Of a stretch of DNA of 6,022 bases, positions 1 to 6,022 are shown piece after piece. The stretch is from Vulcanimicrobiia bacterium (lineage in GTDB: Bacteria > Vulcanimicrobiota > Vulcanimicrobiia > Vulcanimicrobiales > Vulcanimicrobiaceae): NCBI GenBank assembly GCA_025451135.1, contig JANWKW010000164.1:1-6022 (forward strand), in the 5' to 3' direction. Position 1 is the first letter of the stretch. Every line of letters starts with the position of its first letter. The translations under genes and the position numbers were made by a program. The notes under the pieces are model-generated. The model ran no database searches and was not told the origin of the DNA. It saw only the letters and a list, made by a program, of their open reading frames with translations.

Positions 1-1
1 A

Positions 2-22
2 GCGGCGAACCTCCTCGCATGA
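2..22 (+). CDS. 3' end of a probable upstream gene (partial)
   Basis: Read in the second frame, the first bases encode Ala-Ala-Asn-Leu-Leu-Ala followed by a TGA at 20-22. This TGA overlaps the ATG of the next gene at 19-21 as ATGA, the same junction seen at the three other gene borders in this window. That consistency is the only reason to propose that a coding sequence ends here. Six codons are too few to identify a product, and no function is suggested. Confidence 0.35.
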   Translation, partial: AANLLA

Positions 23-87
23 AGCGTCGTATCGTCATCGCCGTCGCGCTCTGCGCGGTCACCGCCGGAGCCGCCGCCGTCGCGGCC
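19..87 (+). other. Predicted Sec signal peptide
   Basis: Residues 1-23 have a positive n-region (MKRR), an uninterrupted hydrophobic stretch (I5 to about A16) and small residues suited to signal peptidase I near A20-V21-A22-A23. There is no twin arginine with the Tat consensus, and Cys12 is preceded by Leu, so it is not a good lipobox. An uncleaved N-terminal anchor is the alternative. The cleavage point is an estimate. Confidence 0.55.
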
Positions 88-2274
88 GGTCGCGGCACCA
101 TCCTCCCCTCCGGCTGGCTCCTGGCCGCACCGCAAGCCGCCGCCGTCGCGACCGGCACGATGCCCCAGGGCATCGCGATCTCGCCCGACGAGAAGCGCCT
201 GGCCGTGGTCGAGTCCGGCACCGGGCCGGCCGCGTTGCGCATCCTCGACGTCCCCTCGCTCAAACTCGAACGGCTGATCAAGCTCAAGGGCGCCTTCGGG
301 ACGCCGATCTGGCAAGACAACGGCTCGGTTCTGGTCGCCGGCGCGAACGCCGATGCGGTGCTGGCGGTCAACGTCGACGACGGCACGATCGCGCATACGT
401 ATGCCGTCGGCAAGAATAGCTGGCCCGCCGCGATCGCGGCCGGACCGCCCCACGCGAACAGCATCGCCGTCGCGAACGACGGGACCGCTTCCGTGACGAT
501 CGTCGACAGATCGACCGGTGCGACCAAGTCCTACGCCGTAGGAGGGCATCCATCGGCGGTCGTCTTCTCGTTCGACGGCGGAACGCTCTACGTGGCGTGC
601 CGCGGCGACTCGACCGTCCGCGTGATCGACCTCGGCAAAGGAACCGTGACGCGCGTCGGCGTCGGAAGGCATCCGTCGGCGCTAGCGCTCTCCGCCAACG
701 GCGAGACGCTCTACGTCGCCAACGGCGACGACGACACGATCTCCAAGATCAACACCTCGACGCTCGGAGCGGCCGGGGTGATCGGGCTGCATCCCGCTAC
801 CGGCGCGAAGGCCCAGGCGTTCGGCGCGCTGCCGAACTCGCTCTTGGTGCGCGGCGGGAAGCTCTACGTCACGCTGGGCGGCGCGGAAACCGTCGCGACG
901 ATCGGTGAGGGTCGCATCGTCGCGACCGCCCCGACCGGCTGGTTCCCCACCGGGGCCGCGGTCGCCAGCGACGGCACGATCTACGTGAGCGACGGAAAGG
1001 GCGAGGGCTCGCCGGCGAATCCGCTGTACGATCCGCTGCACCGTCAGCACACCGATCAGTACGTCGCGATGGTGACGATCGGCTCGGTGCGCGCGATCTC
1101 GCACAGCACCACGACCGGCGTCGTCTCGCTCGCGGACATGCTCCCGTCGCTGCCGTCGAGCCCGACGACGATCCTCAACGCTCACGGACCGATCAAACAC
1201 GTCATCTACGTGATCAAGGAGAACCGCTCGTACGACCCGATGCTCGGCGACATCCCGCACGCGAACGGTGACTCGTCGCTGGTCTGGTTCGGGCGCGACG
1301 TGACGCCCAACCAGCACGCGCTGGCCGACCGCTTCGGCGTCTTCGACAATGCCTACGCCAACGCGCAGATCAGCGCGGACGGGCACAACTGGACGGATGC
1401 CGCCATCGCCAACGATTATGTCGAGCGCTTCTGGCCTCCGGAGTACGGCGGCCGGCGCGACCTCTACGACTATCAGAACGGCGCCGGCCCCAACGTCCCG
1501 CACAACGGCTTCATCTGGGATGCGGCCAAACGCGCCGGCATCACCTATCGCGACTACGGCGAGGATATCAACGAGCCGGACAAGGGCAAACTGCCGGGAT
1601 GGACCGACCATCCGAGCCTGCAGGGCCACTACGATCCGAACTACGTCGGCTGGGATCTCGACTACTCCGACTTCGATCGCGAAACCGAGTGGGCGAAAGA
1701 GTTCAAGGCGTTCGCCGCCAACGGCGAGCTGCCGGCCCTCGAGATCGTCTATCTTCCCAACGACCACACGTCGGGCACGCGCGCCGGCTCGCCGACGCCG
1801 CAGGCCTACGTCGCGACCAACGACGTCGCCGTCGGCCGGATCGTCGACGCCGTCTCGCATTCCAAGTACTGGAAGTCGACCGCGATCTTCATCCTCGAAG
1901 ACGACGCCCAGAACGGCCCCGATCACGTGAGCGCCCAGCGTTCGACGTTCTATATCGCGAGTCCGTACGCGCGCGGCGGGCTGCAGCACGCGCACTACTC
2001 GACCGCCTCGTTCGTGCGGACCATCGGCCTGCTGCTCGGGCTGCAGCCGCTCTCGCTCTACGACGCGACCGCGCTTCCGCTCTACGATGCCTTCGGCACG
2101 ACCGCGGACCTGCGGCCGTTCGCGGTGCTCGCTCCGACGACCGACCTCAAAGGTCTCAACACGAAGGTCGCCTACGGCGCGGCTGCGAGCGCGCGGATGG
2201 ATTGGCGCGATCCCGACGCGATCGATCCGAACGTCCTCAACGACATCCTGGCGCACGCGGTCGGCAAGCGATGA
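19..2274 (+). CDS. Exported YncE-type beta-propeller / alkaline-phosphatase-family phosphoesterase fusion
   Basis: A 751-residue two-domain protein. Residues 1-23 look like a Sec signal peptide (MKRR, then a hydrophobic Ala/Val core), so it probably acts outside the cytoplasmic membrane. Residues about 45-340 form a YVTN/YncE-like beta-propeller with repeats such as HPSAVVFSFDGGTLYVA and HPSALALSANGETLYVA, 41 residues apart. Residues about 395-690 match the phosphoesterase family related to AcpA and phospholipase C. K400-ENRSYD-406 supplies the Glu-Asn metal ligands, S452 or T459 in the ISADGHNWT segment is a plausible nucleophile, and NDHTSG (581-586) and EDDAQNGPDHV (627-637) supply the later Asp/His ligands. 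The core metal motifs appear intact. The substrate is unknown; a phosphate or phospholipid ester is inferred from the family. The start is chosen because it gives the signal peptide and an ATGA overlap with an upstream frame; no clear Shine-Dalgarno is visible. Such fusions are usually named bifunctional YncE family / alkaline phosphatase family proteins. Confidence 0.9.
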   Translation: MKRRIVIAVALCAVTAGAAAVAAGRGTILPSGWLLAAPQAAAVATGTMPQGIAISPDEKRLAVVESGTGPAALRILDVPSLKLERLIKLKGAFGTPIWQDNGSVLVAGANADAVLAVNVDDGTIAHTYAVGKNSWPAAIAAGPPHANSIAVANDGTASVTIVDRSTGATKSYAVGGHPSAVVFSFDGGTLYVACRGDSTVRVIDLGKGTVTRVGVGRHPSALALSANGETLYVANGDDDTISKINTSTLGAAGVIGLHPATGAKAQAFGALPNSLLVRGGKLYVTLGGAETVATIGEGRIVATAPTGWFPTGAAVASDGTIYVSDGKGEGSPANPLYDPLHRQHTDQYVAMVTIGSVRAISHSTTTGVVSLADMLPSLPSSPTTILNAHGPIKHVIYVIKENRSYDPMLGDIPHANGDSSLVWFGRDVTPNQHALADRFGVFDNAYANAQISADGHNWTDAAIANDYVERFWPPEYGGRRDLYDYQNGAGPNVPHNGFIWDAAKRAGITYRDYGEDINEPDKGKLPGWTDHPSLQGHYDPNYVGWDLDYSDFDRETEWAKEFKAFAANGELPALEIVYLPNDHTSGTRAGSPTPQAYVATNDVAVGRIVDAVSHSKYWKSTAIFILEDDAQNGPDHVSAQRSTFYIASPYARGGLQHAHYSTASFVRTIGLLLGLQPLSLYDATALPLYDAFGTTADLRPFAVLAPTTDLKGLNTKVAYGAAASARMDWRDPDAIDPNVLNDILAHAVGKR
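547..792 (+). repeat. Two adjacent 41-residue beta-propeller repeats
   Basis: Residues 177-217 and 218-258 of the propeller align without gaps at the start: HPSAVVFSFDGGTLYVACRG against HPSALALSANGETLYVANGD, followed by a T-V/I-x-x-I strand in each. This is the clearest pair of blades. Weaker blades flank it, for example PQGIAISPDEKRLAVV near residue 49. The similarity shows at both DNA and protein level and is normal for YVTN propellers. Confidence 0.75.
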
Positions 2275-2987
2275 ACGGTTGGCTCCTCGGGGGGACGACC
2301 TTCCTCGCTTCGGCGGTCGAGATGGTCGAAGCCGCGACCATCGTGCTCGCGGTCGGCATCACTCAAGGCTGGCGCACCGCGCTTACCGGCGCGGCCTGGG
2401 CCTTCGCCGCGCTCGCGGTCATCATCGTCGCGTTCGGCCCGGTTCTCGCGCGGCAAGGAGCGATCACCTGGCTCGAGCTCATCGTCGGGCCGTTCATGAT
2501 CCTGTTCGGCATCACGTGGCTGCGTAAGGCGATCTGGCGCGCGGCCGGCCGCAAGGCGATGCACGACGAGCAGGCGATCTTCGACAAGGAGGTCGCGATG
2601 CTTCGGGCCGCCCGCGACAAGCGCGTCGGCTTCGCGACGTCGTTCCAGGGCGTCTTCGTCGAGGGCTTGGAAGTCGCGGTCATCGTGGTCACCTTCGCGG
2701 CGACGCGACCGGCGCTGCTCGGCTGGTCGATCTGGGGAGCCGTCGCCGCCGCGCTCATCGTGATCGCCGCGGCGATCGCCTTACGTGCGCCCTTCGCCCG
2801 CGTCCCGGAGAACGCGATCAAGGCGGTCGTCGGCGTCATGCTGCTCTCGCTCGGAACGCTCTGGACCGGCGAGGGTCTGGGCCTGCAGTGGTGGGCCGGC
2901 GACGCGACCCTGTTCTGGTTCGTCGCGATCTATGCGGCCAGTGCGACCCTCCTCACGTTCGTCGAACGCAAACCGGTGGCGGCATGA
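2271..2987 (+). CDS. COG4280-type membrane protein, FTR1-like, seven predicted helices
   Basis: A 238-residue integral membrane protein. Hydrophobic segments lie near residues 8-30, 40-60, 66-84, 122-145, 150-171, 181-200 and 212-229, with a charged loop at about 85-120 (WLRKAIWR, HDEQAIFDKE, RAARDKR). Helix 1 carries E17-MV-E20 and helix 4 carries E131-GL-E134. The second, in the context FVEGLEVAVIV, resembles the REGLE motif of FTR1 iron permeases. The two halves align as a duplication offset by 114-115 residues. From memory it matches the uncharacterised COG4280 family; the biochemical role is not established, and cation transport is only inferred from the membrane Glu pairs. The start is the ATG at 2271 that overlaps the previous stop (ATGA). 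A longer in-frame reading begins upstream, but its added residues are an arginine-rich shadow of the phosphoesterase gene. No strong Shine-Dalgarno is present, which suggests translational coupling. Confidence 0.85.
   Translation: MNGWLLGGTTFLASAVEMVEAATIVLAVGITQGWRTALTGAAWAFAALAVIIVAFGPVLARQGAITWLELIVGPFMILFGITWLRKAIWRAAGRKAMHDEQAIFDKEVAMLRAARDKRVGFATSFQGVFVEGLEVAVIVVTFAATRPALLGWSIWGAVAAALIVIAAAIALRAPFARVPENAIKAVVGVMLLSLGTLWTGEGLGLQWWAGDATLFWFVAIYAASATLLTFVERKPVAA
2975..2979 (+). promoter_or_regulatory. Weak ribosome binding site (GGTGG) for the 61-residue protein
   Basis: GGTGG lies four bases before the ATG at 2984, inside the last codons of the membrane protein gene. It is a partial match to the anti-Shine-Dalgarno core with rather short spacing. 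It supports the ATG at 2984 over the upstream in-frame Met codon at 2888, whose extension encodes arginine- and proline-rich shadow sequence. Confidence 0.35.
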
Positions 2988-3169
2988 AGGTCGTCCACGA
3001 GATCTACGACTTCGTCGCCGGCGGATCGATCGCCGCGCCGGTCGGGCTCGCGATCGCGATCCTCACGGCGGTCTTCGCGCCGCATCTCGACCCGACGGTC
3101 CGCGCGGCGACGTTCGTCGCGATCGTCGTCCTCACGCTGGCCGCGGCGACGCGCGAAAAGATCGCATGA
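2984..3169 (+). CDS. Small 61-residue membrane protein, two predicted helices, unknown function
   Basis: The reading frame encodes a short amphipathic start (MKVVHEIYDFVAGG), a hydrophobic segment at about residues 15-32 (SIAAPVGLAIAILTAVFA), a short polar turn (PHLDPTVR) and a second hydrophobic segment at about 41-55 (AATFVAIVVLTLAAA), ending REKIA. This suggests a helical hairpin in the membrane. It overlaps the genes on both sides by four bases (ATGA at 2984 and at 3166), so its translation is probably coupled to theirs. That placement, plus its sensible membrane topology, argues that it is a real gene rather than spacer. I do not recognise a family. It could be a small partner of the FTR1-like protein or of the formate dehydrogenase; that is inference from position only. 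Confidence 0.7.
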   Translation: MKVVHEIYDFVAGGSIAAPVGLAIAILTAVFAPHLDPTVRAATFVAIVVLTLAAATREKIA

Positions 3170-6022
3170 GCGAGACCATCGATATCACCGCCCGCATCGC
3201 TGGGGCCGAGAAGGTCGTGAGCGTCTGCCCGTACTGCGCGGTCGGCTGTTCGACGCTCGCCTACGTCGACGATGCCGGCACGCTGCTCGACGTCGAAGGC
3301 AACCCGGAGAGCCCGATCTCGGGCGGCCATCTTTGCCCGAAGGGCTCGGCGATCTTCGGCCTGACCGTCAACACCGCGCGCTGGACGACCGGCAAGTACC
3401 GCGCGCCCTACTCCGACCGCTGGGAAGACCGGCCGGTGCCCTGGCTGATGGAACGGATCGCGCGGCGCGTCAAGGCGACGCGCGACGCGACCTTCGTCCG
3501 CGAGGTCGACGGCAAGCGCGTCAATCACACGCTCGGGATCGCCTCGCTCGGCGGCGCGACCTTCGGGGTGGAAGAGAACTACCTGCTCGGCAAGCTGATG
3601 CACTCGCTCGGAGTGGTCAGTATCGAGAACCAAGCCCGAATATGACATAGCTCGACGGTGCCCGGTCTGGGCACCTCGTTCGGACGCGGCGGCGCGACCT
3701 CGTACGTCCAAGACTTGCAGCATGCGGATTGCATCCTGATCGAGGGGTCGAACTTCGCCGAAGCGCATCCGGTGGCGTTCCGCTTCGTGATGAAGGCCAA
3801 GGAGCGCGGCGCGACCATCGTGCACGTCGATCCGCGCTTCACCCGCACCTCCGCGCTGGCCGACGTCTACGTCGCGCTGCGGAGCGGCTCCGACATCGCC
3901 TTCCTGGGCGGCATCGTGAACTGGGTGCTGCAGAACGAGCGCTACGTCCGCGAGTACGTCGTCGCCTACACGAACGCGTCGTATCTGGTGCGCGAGGACT
4001 TCCGCGACACGGAAGACCTGGCCGGCCTGTTCTCCGGGTTCGACGAGAGCGCCAAGGCGTACGACCGCGAGACGTGGGACTTCGAACGCGCCGGCGACGG
4101 CGGCATCGCCCGGGACGAGACGCTCGCGCACCCGCGCTGCGTCATCAACGTGCTGCGCAAGCATTTCTCGCGCTATACGCCCGAGATGGTCGAACGCGTC
4201 TGCGGCGTCTCGCCGGCGCAGTTCGCCCAGGTCTGCGAGACGCTCGCGCGCAACAGCGGGCGCGACCGCACCACCGCCTTCGCCTATGCGGTCGGTTGGA
4301 CGCAGCACACCGTCGGCGTGCAGTACATCCGGACCGCGGCGATCCTCCAACTGCTGCTCGGCAACATCGGCCGCCCCGGCGGCGGCATCATGGCGCTGCG
4401 CGGCCACGCCAACATCCAAGGCGCGACCGACATCGCGACGCTCTACGACCTGCTGCCCGGGTACCTGGCGATGCCGTCGACCGCCAAGGACGAACAAACG
4501 CTCGCGGCCTACTTGCGGACCAACGCCCGGTCGGGCTGGTGGGAACACTTCCCCGCCTACATCGTCTCGTTGCTCAAGGCGTTCTACGGCGAGGCCGCCA
4601 CGCCCGAGAACGACTATTGCTTCGACTATCTGCCGCAGTGCACGGGCGACCATTCGACCCTGCCGACCCAGATCGCGATGAAGGATGGCGTGGTCAAGGG
4701 CTACTTCGTGATCGGACAAAACCCGGCGGCCTCGGGACAGAACGGCGCGATGATCAACGCCGGCTTCGAGCGGCTCGAATGGATGGTCAACGTCGATTCG
4801 TACGAGACCGAGACGGCGTCGTTCTGGAAGCGCGAGGGCGCCGATCCGTCGACGATCGCGACGGAATGCTTCTTCATCCCGGCCGCCACCATTCTCGAGA
4901 AGAGCGGCACGATGGTCAACACCAACCGGCTGCTCCAATGGCACGACCAGGCGATCGAACCGCTCGGCGACAGCGTCACCGACGCCTGGTTCATCCACAC
5001 GCTCGGCAAGCGGCTCAAAGAACTCTGTGCCGGATCGATCGACCCCAAGGATCGGCCGCTGCTCGACATGACCTGGGACTACGGAAGCGCGGACGAGCCG
5101 TCGACGCTGCGCGTCTTGCAAGAGATCAACGGCTACGACACGCGCACCGGCGAGCAGCTCCGGTCGTTCGTCGATCTGCGCGACGACGGGAGCACCGCGG
5201 CCGGCGGCTGGATCTATACCGGCGTCTGCCCCGATGCGCAGACCAACAACGCCCGCGCCCGCGTCGGCGACGACGATGCGGCGCTCGGATGGGGCTGGGC
5301 CTGGCCGGCCAACCGCCGGATGCTCTACAATCGTGCGTCGGCCGCGCCCGACGGCGCGCCCTGGAGCGAACGCAAACGCTACGTCTGGTGGGACGAGGCC
5401 GCGGGCGCTTGGCGGGGCGACGACGTCGCCGACGTCGTGCCGGGAGCGCGGCCCGGGCATGACGACCAGGCCTTCCTCATGCAGACCGACGGACGCGGCG
5501 CGCTCTTCGTGCCGGAGGCCGGCCTGCTCGACGGGCCGTTCCCGACGCACTACGAGCCGTCGGCCTCGGTGGTGGAGAACGCGCTCTATCCGCAGCAGAG
5601 CAATCCGACCATGCGGACGTGGCGGCGCGCCGACAATCCCGAGCCGGCCGGCGTCGATCCGCAGTATCCGCACGTCCTGACGACGTACCGCATCACCGAG
5701 ATGTCCGGCATCATGACGCGCTACGTCCCGTGGCTGGCAGAACTGCAGCCGGCGGCGTTCTGCGAGATCGACCCGCAGCTCGCGGTCGAGCAGGGCATCG
5801 CGAGCGGCGACATCGTCACCGTCTCGACGCCGCTCGGGGACCTGGAATGCAAGGCGCTCGTCAGCGGCCGGATGCGGCCCCTGCGGATCGGCGGTAAACG
5901 CGTCCATACGGTCGGCGTCCCGTACAACTACGGCGCGCTCGGCTTGGCTCGCGGCGACTCCGCCGGCCGCCTGATCCCGCTGGTGATGGATCCGAACGTC
6001 TCGATCCACGAATCCAAGTCGC
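3166..6022 (+). CDS. fdnG: Selenocysteine formate dehydrogenase, catalytic alpha subunit (3' end beyond window)
   Basis: Molybdenum bis-MGD enzyme oxidising formate to CO2. 952 residues are visible, counting the UGA at 3643 as Sec160. Order of parts: [4Fe-4S] site C21-x2-C24-x3-C28 and C57-PKG with the electron-relay Lys K59; Sec160-His161 in the NQARI-Sec-H active-site loop; cofactor-binding segments EGSNFAEAHP and HVDPRFTRTSALAD (D222); GWTQHTVG (377-384); LRGHANIQG with R412, the counterpart of catalytic Arg333 of E. coli FdhF; and a C-terminal molydopterin-binding beta-barrel domain from about residue 860. The whole chain aligns with E. coli FdnG (1015 residues), so perhaps 10-50 residues are missing at the right edge. 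Unlike FdnG it has no Tat signal: it starts MSETIDITAR about 20 residues before the first Cys, so it should be cytoplasmic. The ATG at 3166 overlaps the preceding stop as ATGA; upstream in-frame codons give arginine-rich shadow sequence. No in-frame stop follows the UGA up to 6022. Confidence 0.96.
3643..3645 (+). other. In-frame UGA recoded as selenocysteine (Sec160)
   Basis: TGA occurs between codons for Q-A-R-I and H-S-S-T-V-P-G-L-G, exactly the position of Sec196 in E. coli FdnG and Sec140 in FdhF, where it ligates molybdenum. Translation on both sides is conserved formate dehydrogenase in the same frame, and a SECIS hairpin follows. A nonsense mutation is therefore very unlikely. The two codons before it, CGA and ATA, are unusual for this gene. 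Confidence 0.95.
3653..3678 (+). promoter_or_regulatory. Bacterial SECIS element
   Basis: The core is GGTGCCC-GGTCT-GGGCACC at 3657-3675: seven perfect Watson-Crick pairs closing a GGUCU loop. The loop begins 18 nt after the UGA, the same distance as in E. coli fdhF as I recall it. Three further pairs (CGA 3653-3655 with TCG 3676-3678) extend the stem past a single bulged C at 3656. In the mRNA it would recruit SelB with Sec-tRNA(Sec) so that the UGA at 3643 is read as selenocysteine. The E. coli element has a bulged U within the upper stem; none is present here. The hairpin lies within coding sequence (V-P-G-L-G-T), so it is constrained at both levels. Confidence 0.92.

Noticed and set aside
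52..54. Lipoprotein signal (Cys12) on the propeller-phosphoesterase
   Set aside because: The residue before Cys is Leu rather than Gly, Ala or Ser, and the Cys lies in the middle of the hydrophobic core.
682..2256. A 524-codon open frame on the minus strand
   Set aside because: Same kind of GC-driven shadow, opposite the phosphoesterase gene; Arg-rich with no domain signature.
1599..2270. Long N-terminal extension of the COG4280-type protein
   Set aside because: The added residues are an Arg-rich shadow of the phosphoesterase gene. The membrane protein starts naturally at 2271 with an ATGA overlap.
3643..3645. Nonsense mutation making the FDH a pseudogene
   Set aside because: The TGA is at the catalytic Sec position and is followed by a perfect SECIS hairpin; the downstream frame is intact to the window end.
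3729..5462. A 577-codon plus-strand frame within the FDH gene
   Set aside because: It overlaps the true FDH frame out of phase and reads as Arg-rich low-complexity sequence.
3004..6009. A 1001-codon open frame on the minus strand
   Set aside because: Antisense shadow caused by high GC. It is Arg/Asp/Val-rich with no recognisable motif, and it covers the whole FDH gene and the small membrane protein gene.
1..6022. CRISPR array, insertion sequence, tRNA, rRNA or rho-independent terminator
   Set aside because: I saw no regularly spaced repeats, terminal inverted repeats, transposase motifs, tRNA-like folds or GC-hairpin plus T-tract. The only strong hairpin I found is the SECIS, and there is no non-coding gap to hold the others.

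Overview
The window is a 6-kb stretch of high-GC bacterial DNA in which every gene lies on the + strand, with no intergenic space. It reads as part of one operon. In order it holds: the last codons of a probable upstream gene; an exported protein with a YVTN/YncE-type beta-propeller followed by an alkaline-phosphatase-superfamily phosphoesterase domain; a seven-helix membrane protein of the COG4280 type with FTR1-like acidic motifs; a 61-residue protein with two predicted membrane helices; and the catalytic alpha subunit of a molybdenum formate dehydrogenase, which runs off the right edge. All four gene junctions have the same form, ATGA, where the start codon of one gene overlaps the stop codon of the gene before it.

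The main point is that the formate dehydrogenase is a selenoprotein. An in-frame UGA at 3643-3645 falls exactly where enzymes of the FdnG/FdhF family carry the catalytic selenocysteine. It is followed by a perfect 7-bp hairpin with a GGUCU loop, a bacterial SECIS element, set 18 nt after the UGA. The frame is open on both sides, and both halves are one continuous formate dehydrogenase. A standard gene caller will stop at the UGA and split or lose the gene. The alpha subunit has no twin-arginine signal peptide, so the catalytic subunit should be cytoplasmic, unlike E. coli FdnG.

The organism is a GC-rich bacterium able to insert selenocysteine and make bis-MGD molybdenum cofactor. From memory, the FDH motifs (for example QARI-Sec-HSSTVPGLG) are close to enzymes of Actinomycetota and related deep-branching GC-rich phyla. 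Candidatus Eremiobacterota (WPS-2) is another possibility. The sequence alone does not settle the phylum.

Formate oxidation is the only confident biochemical role here. Electron-transfer subunits (Fe-S beta subunit, membrane subunit, accessory protein) would be expected just past the right edge. Why an exported propeller-phosphoesterase, an FTR1-like membrane protein and a tiny membrane protein are coupled to it is not known to me. That arrangement is the most interesting open question in the window.
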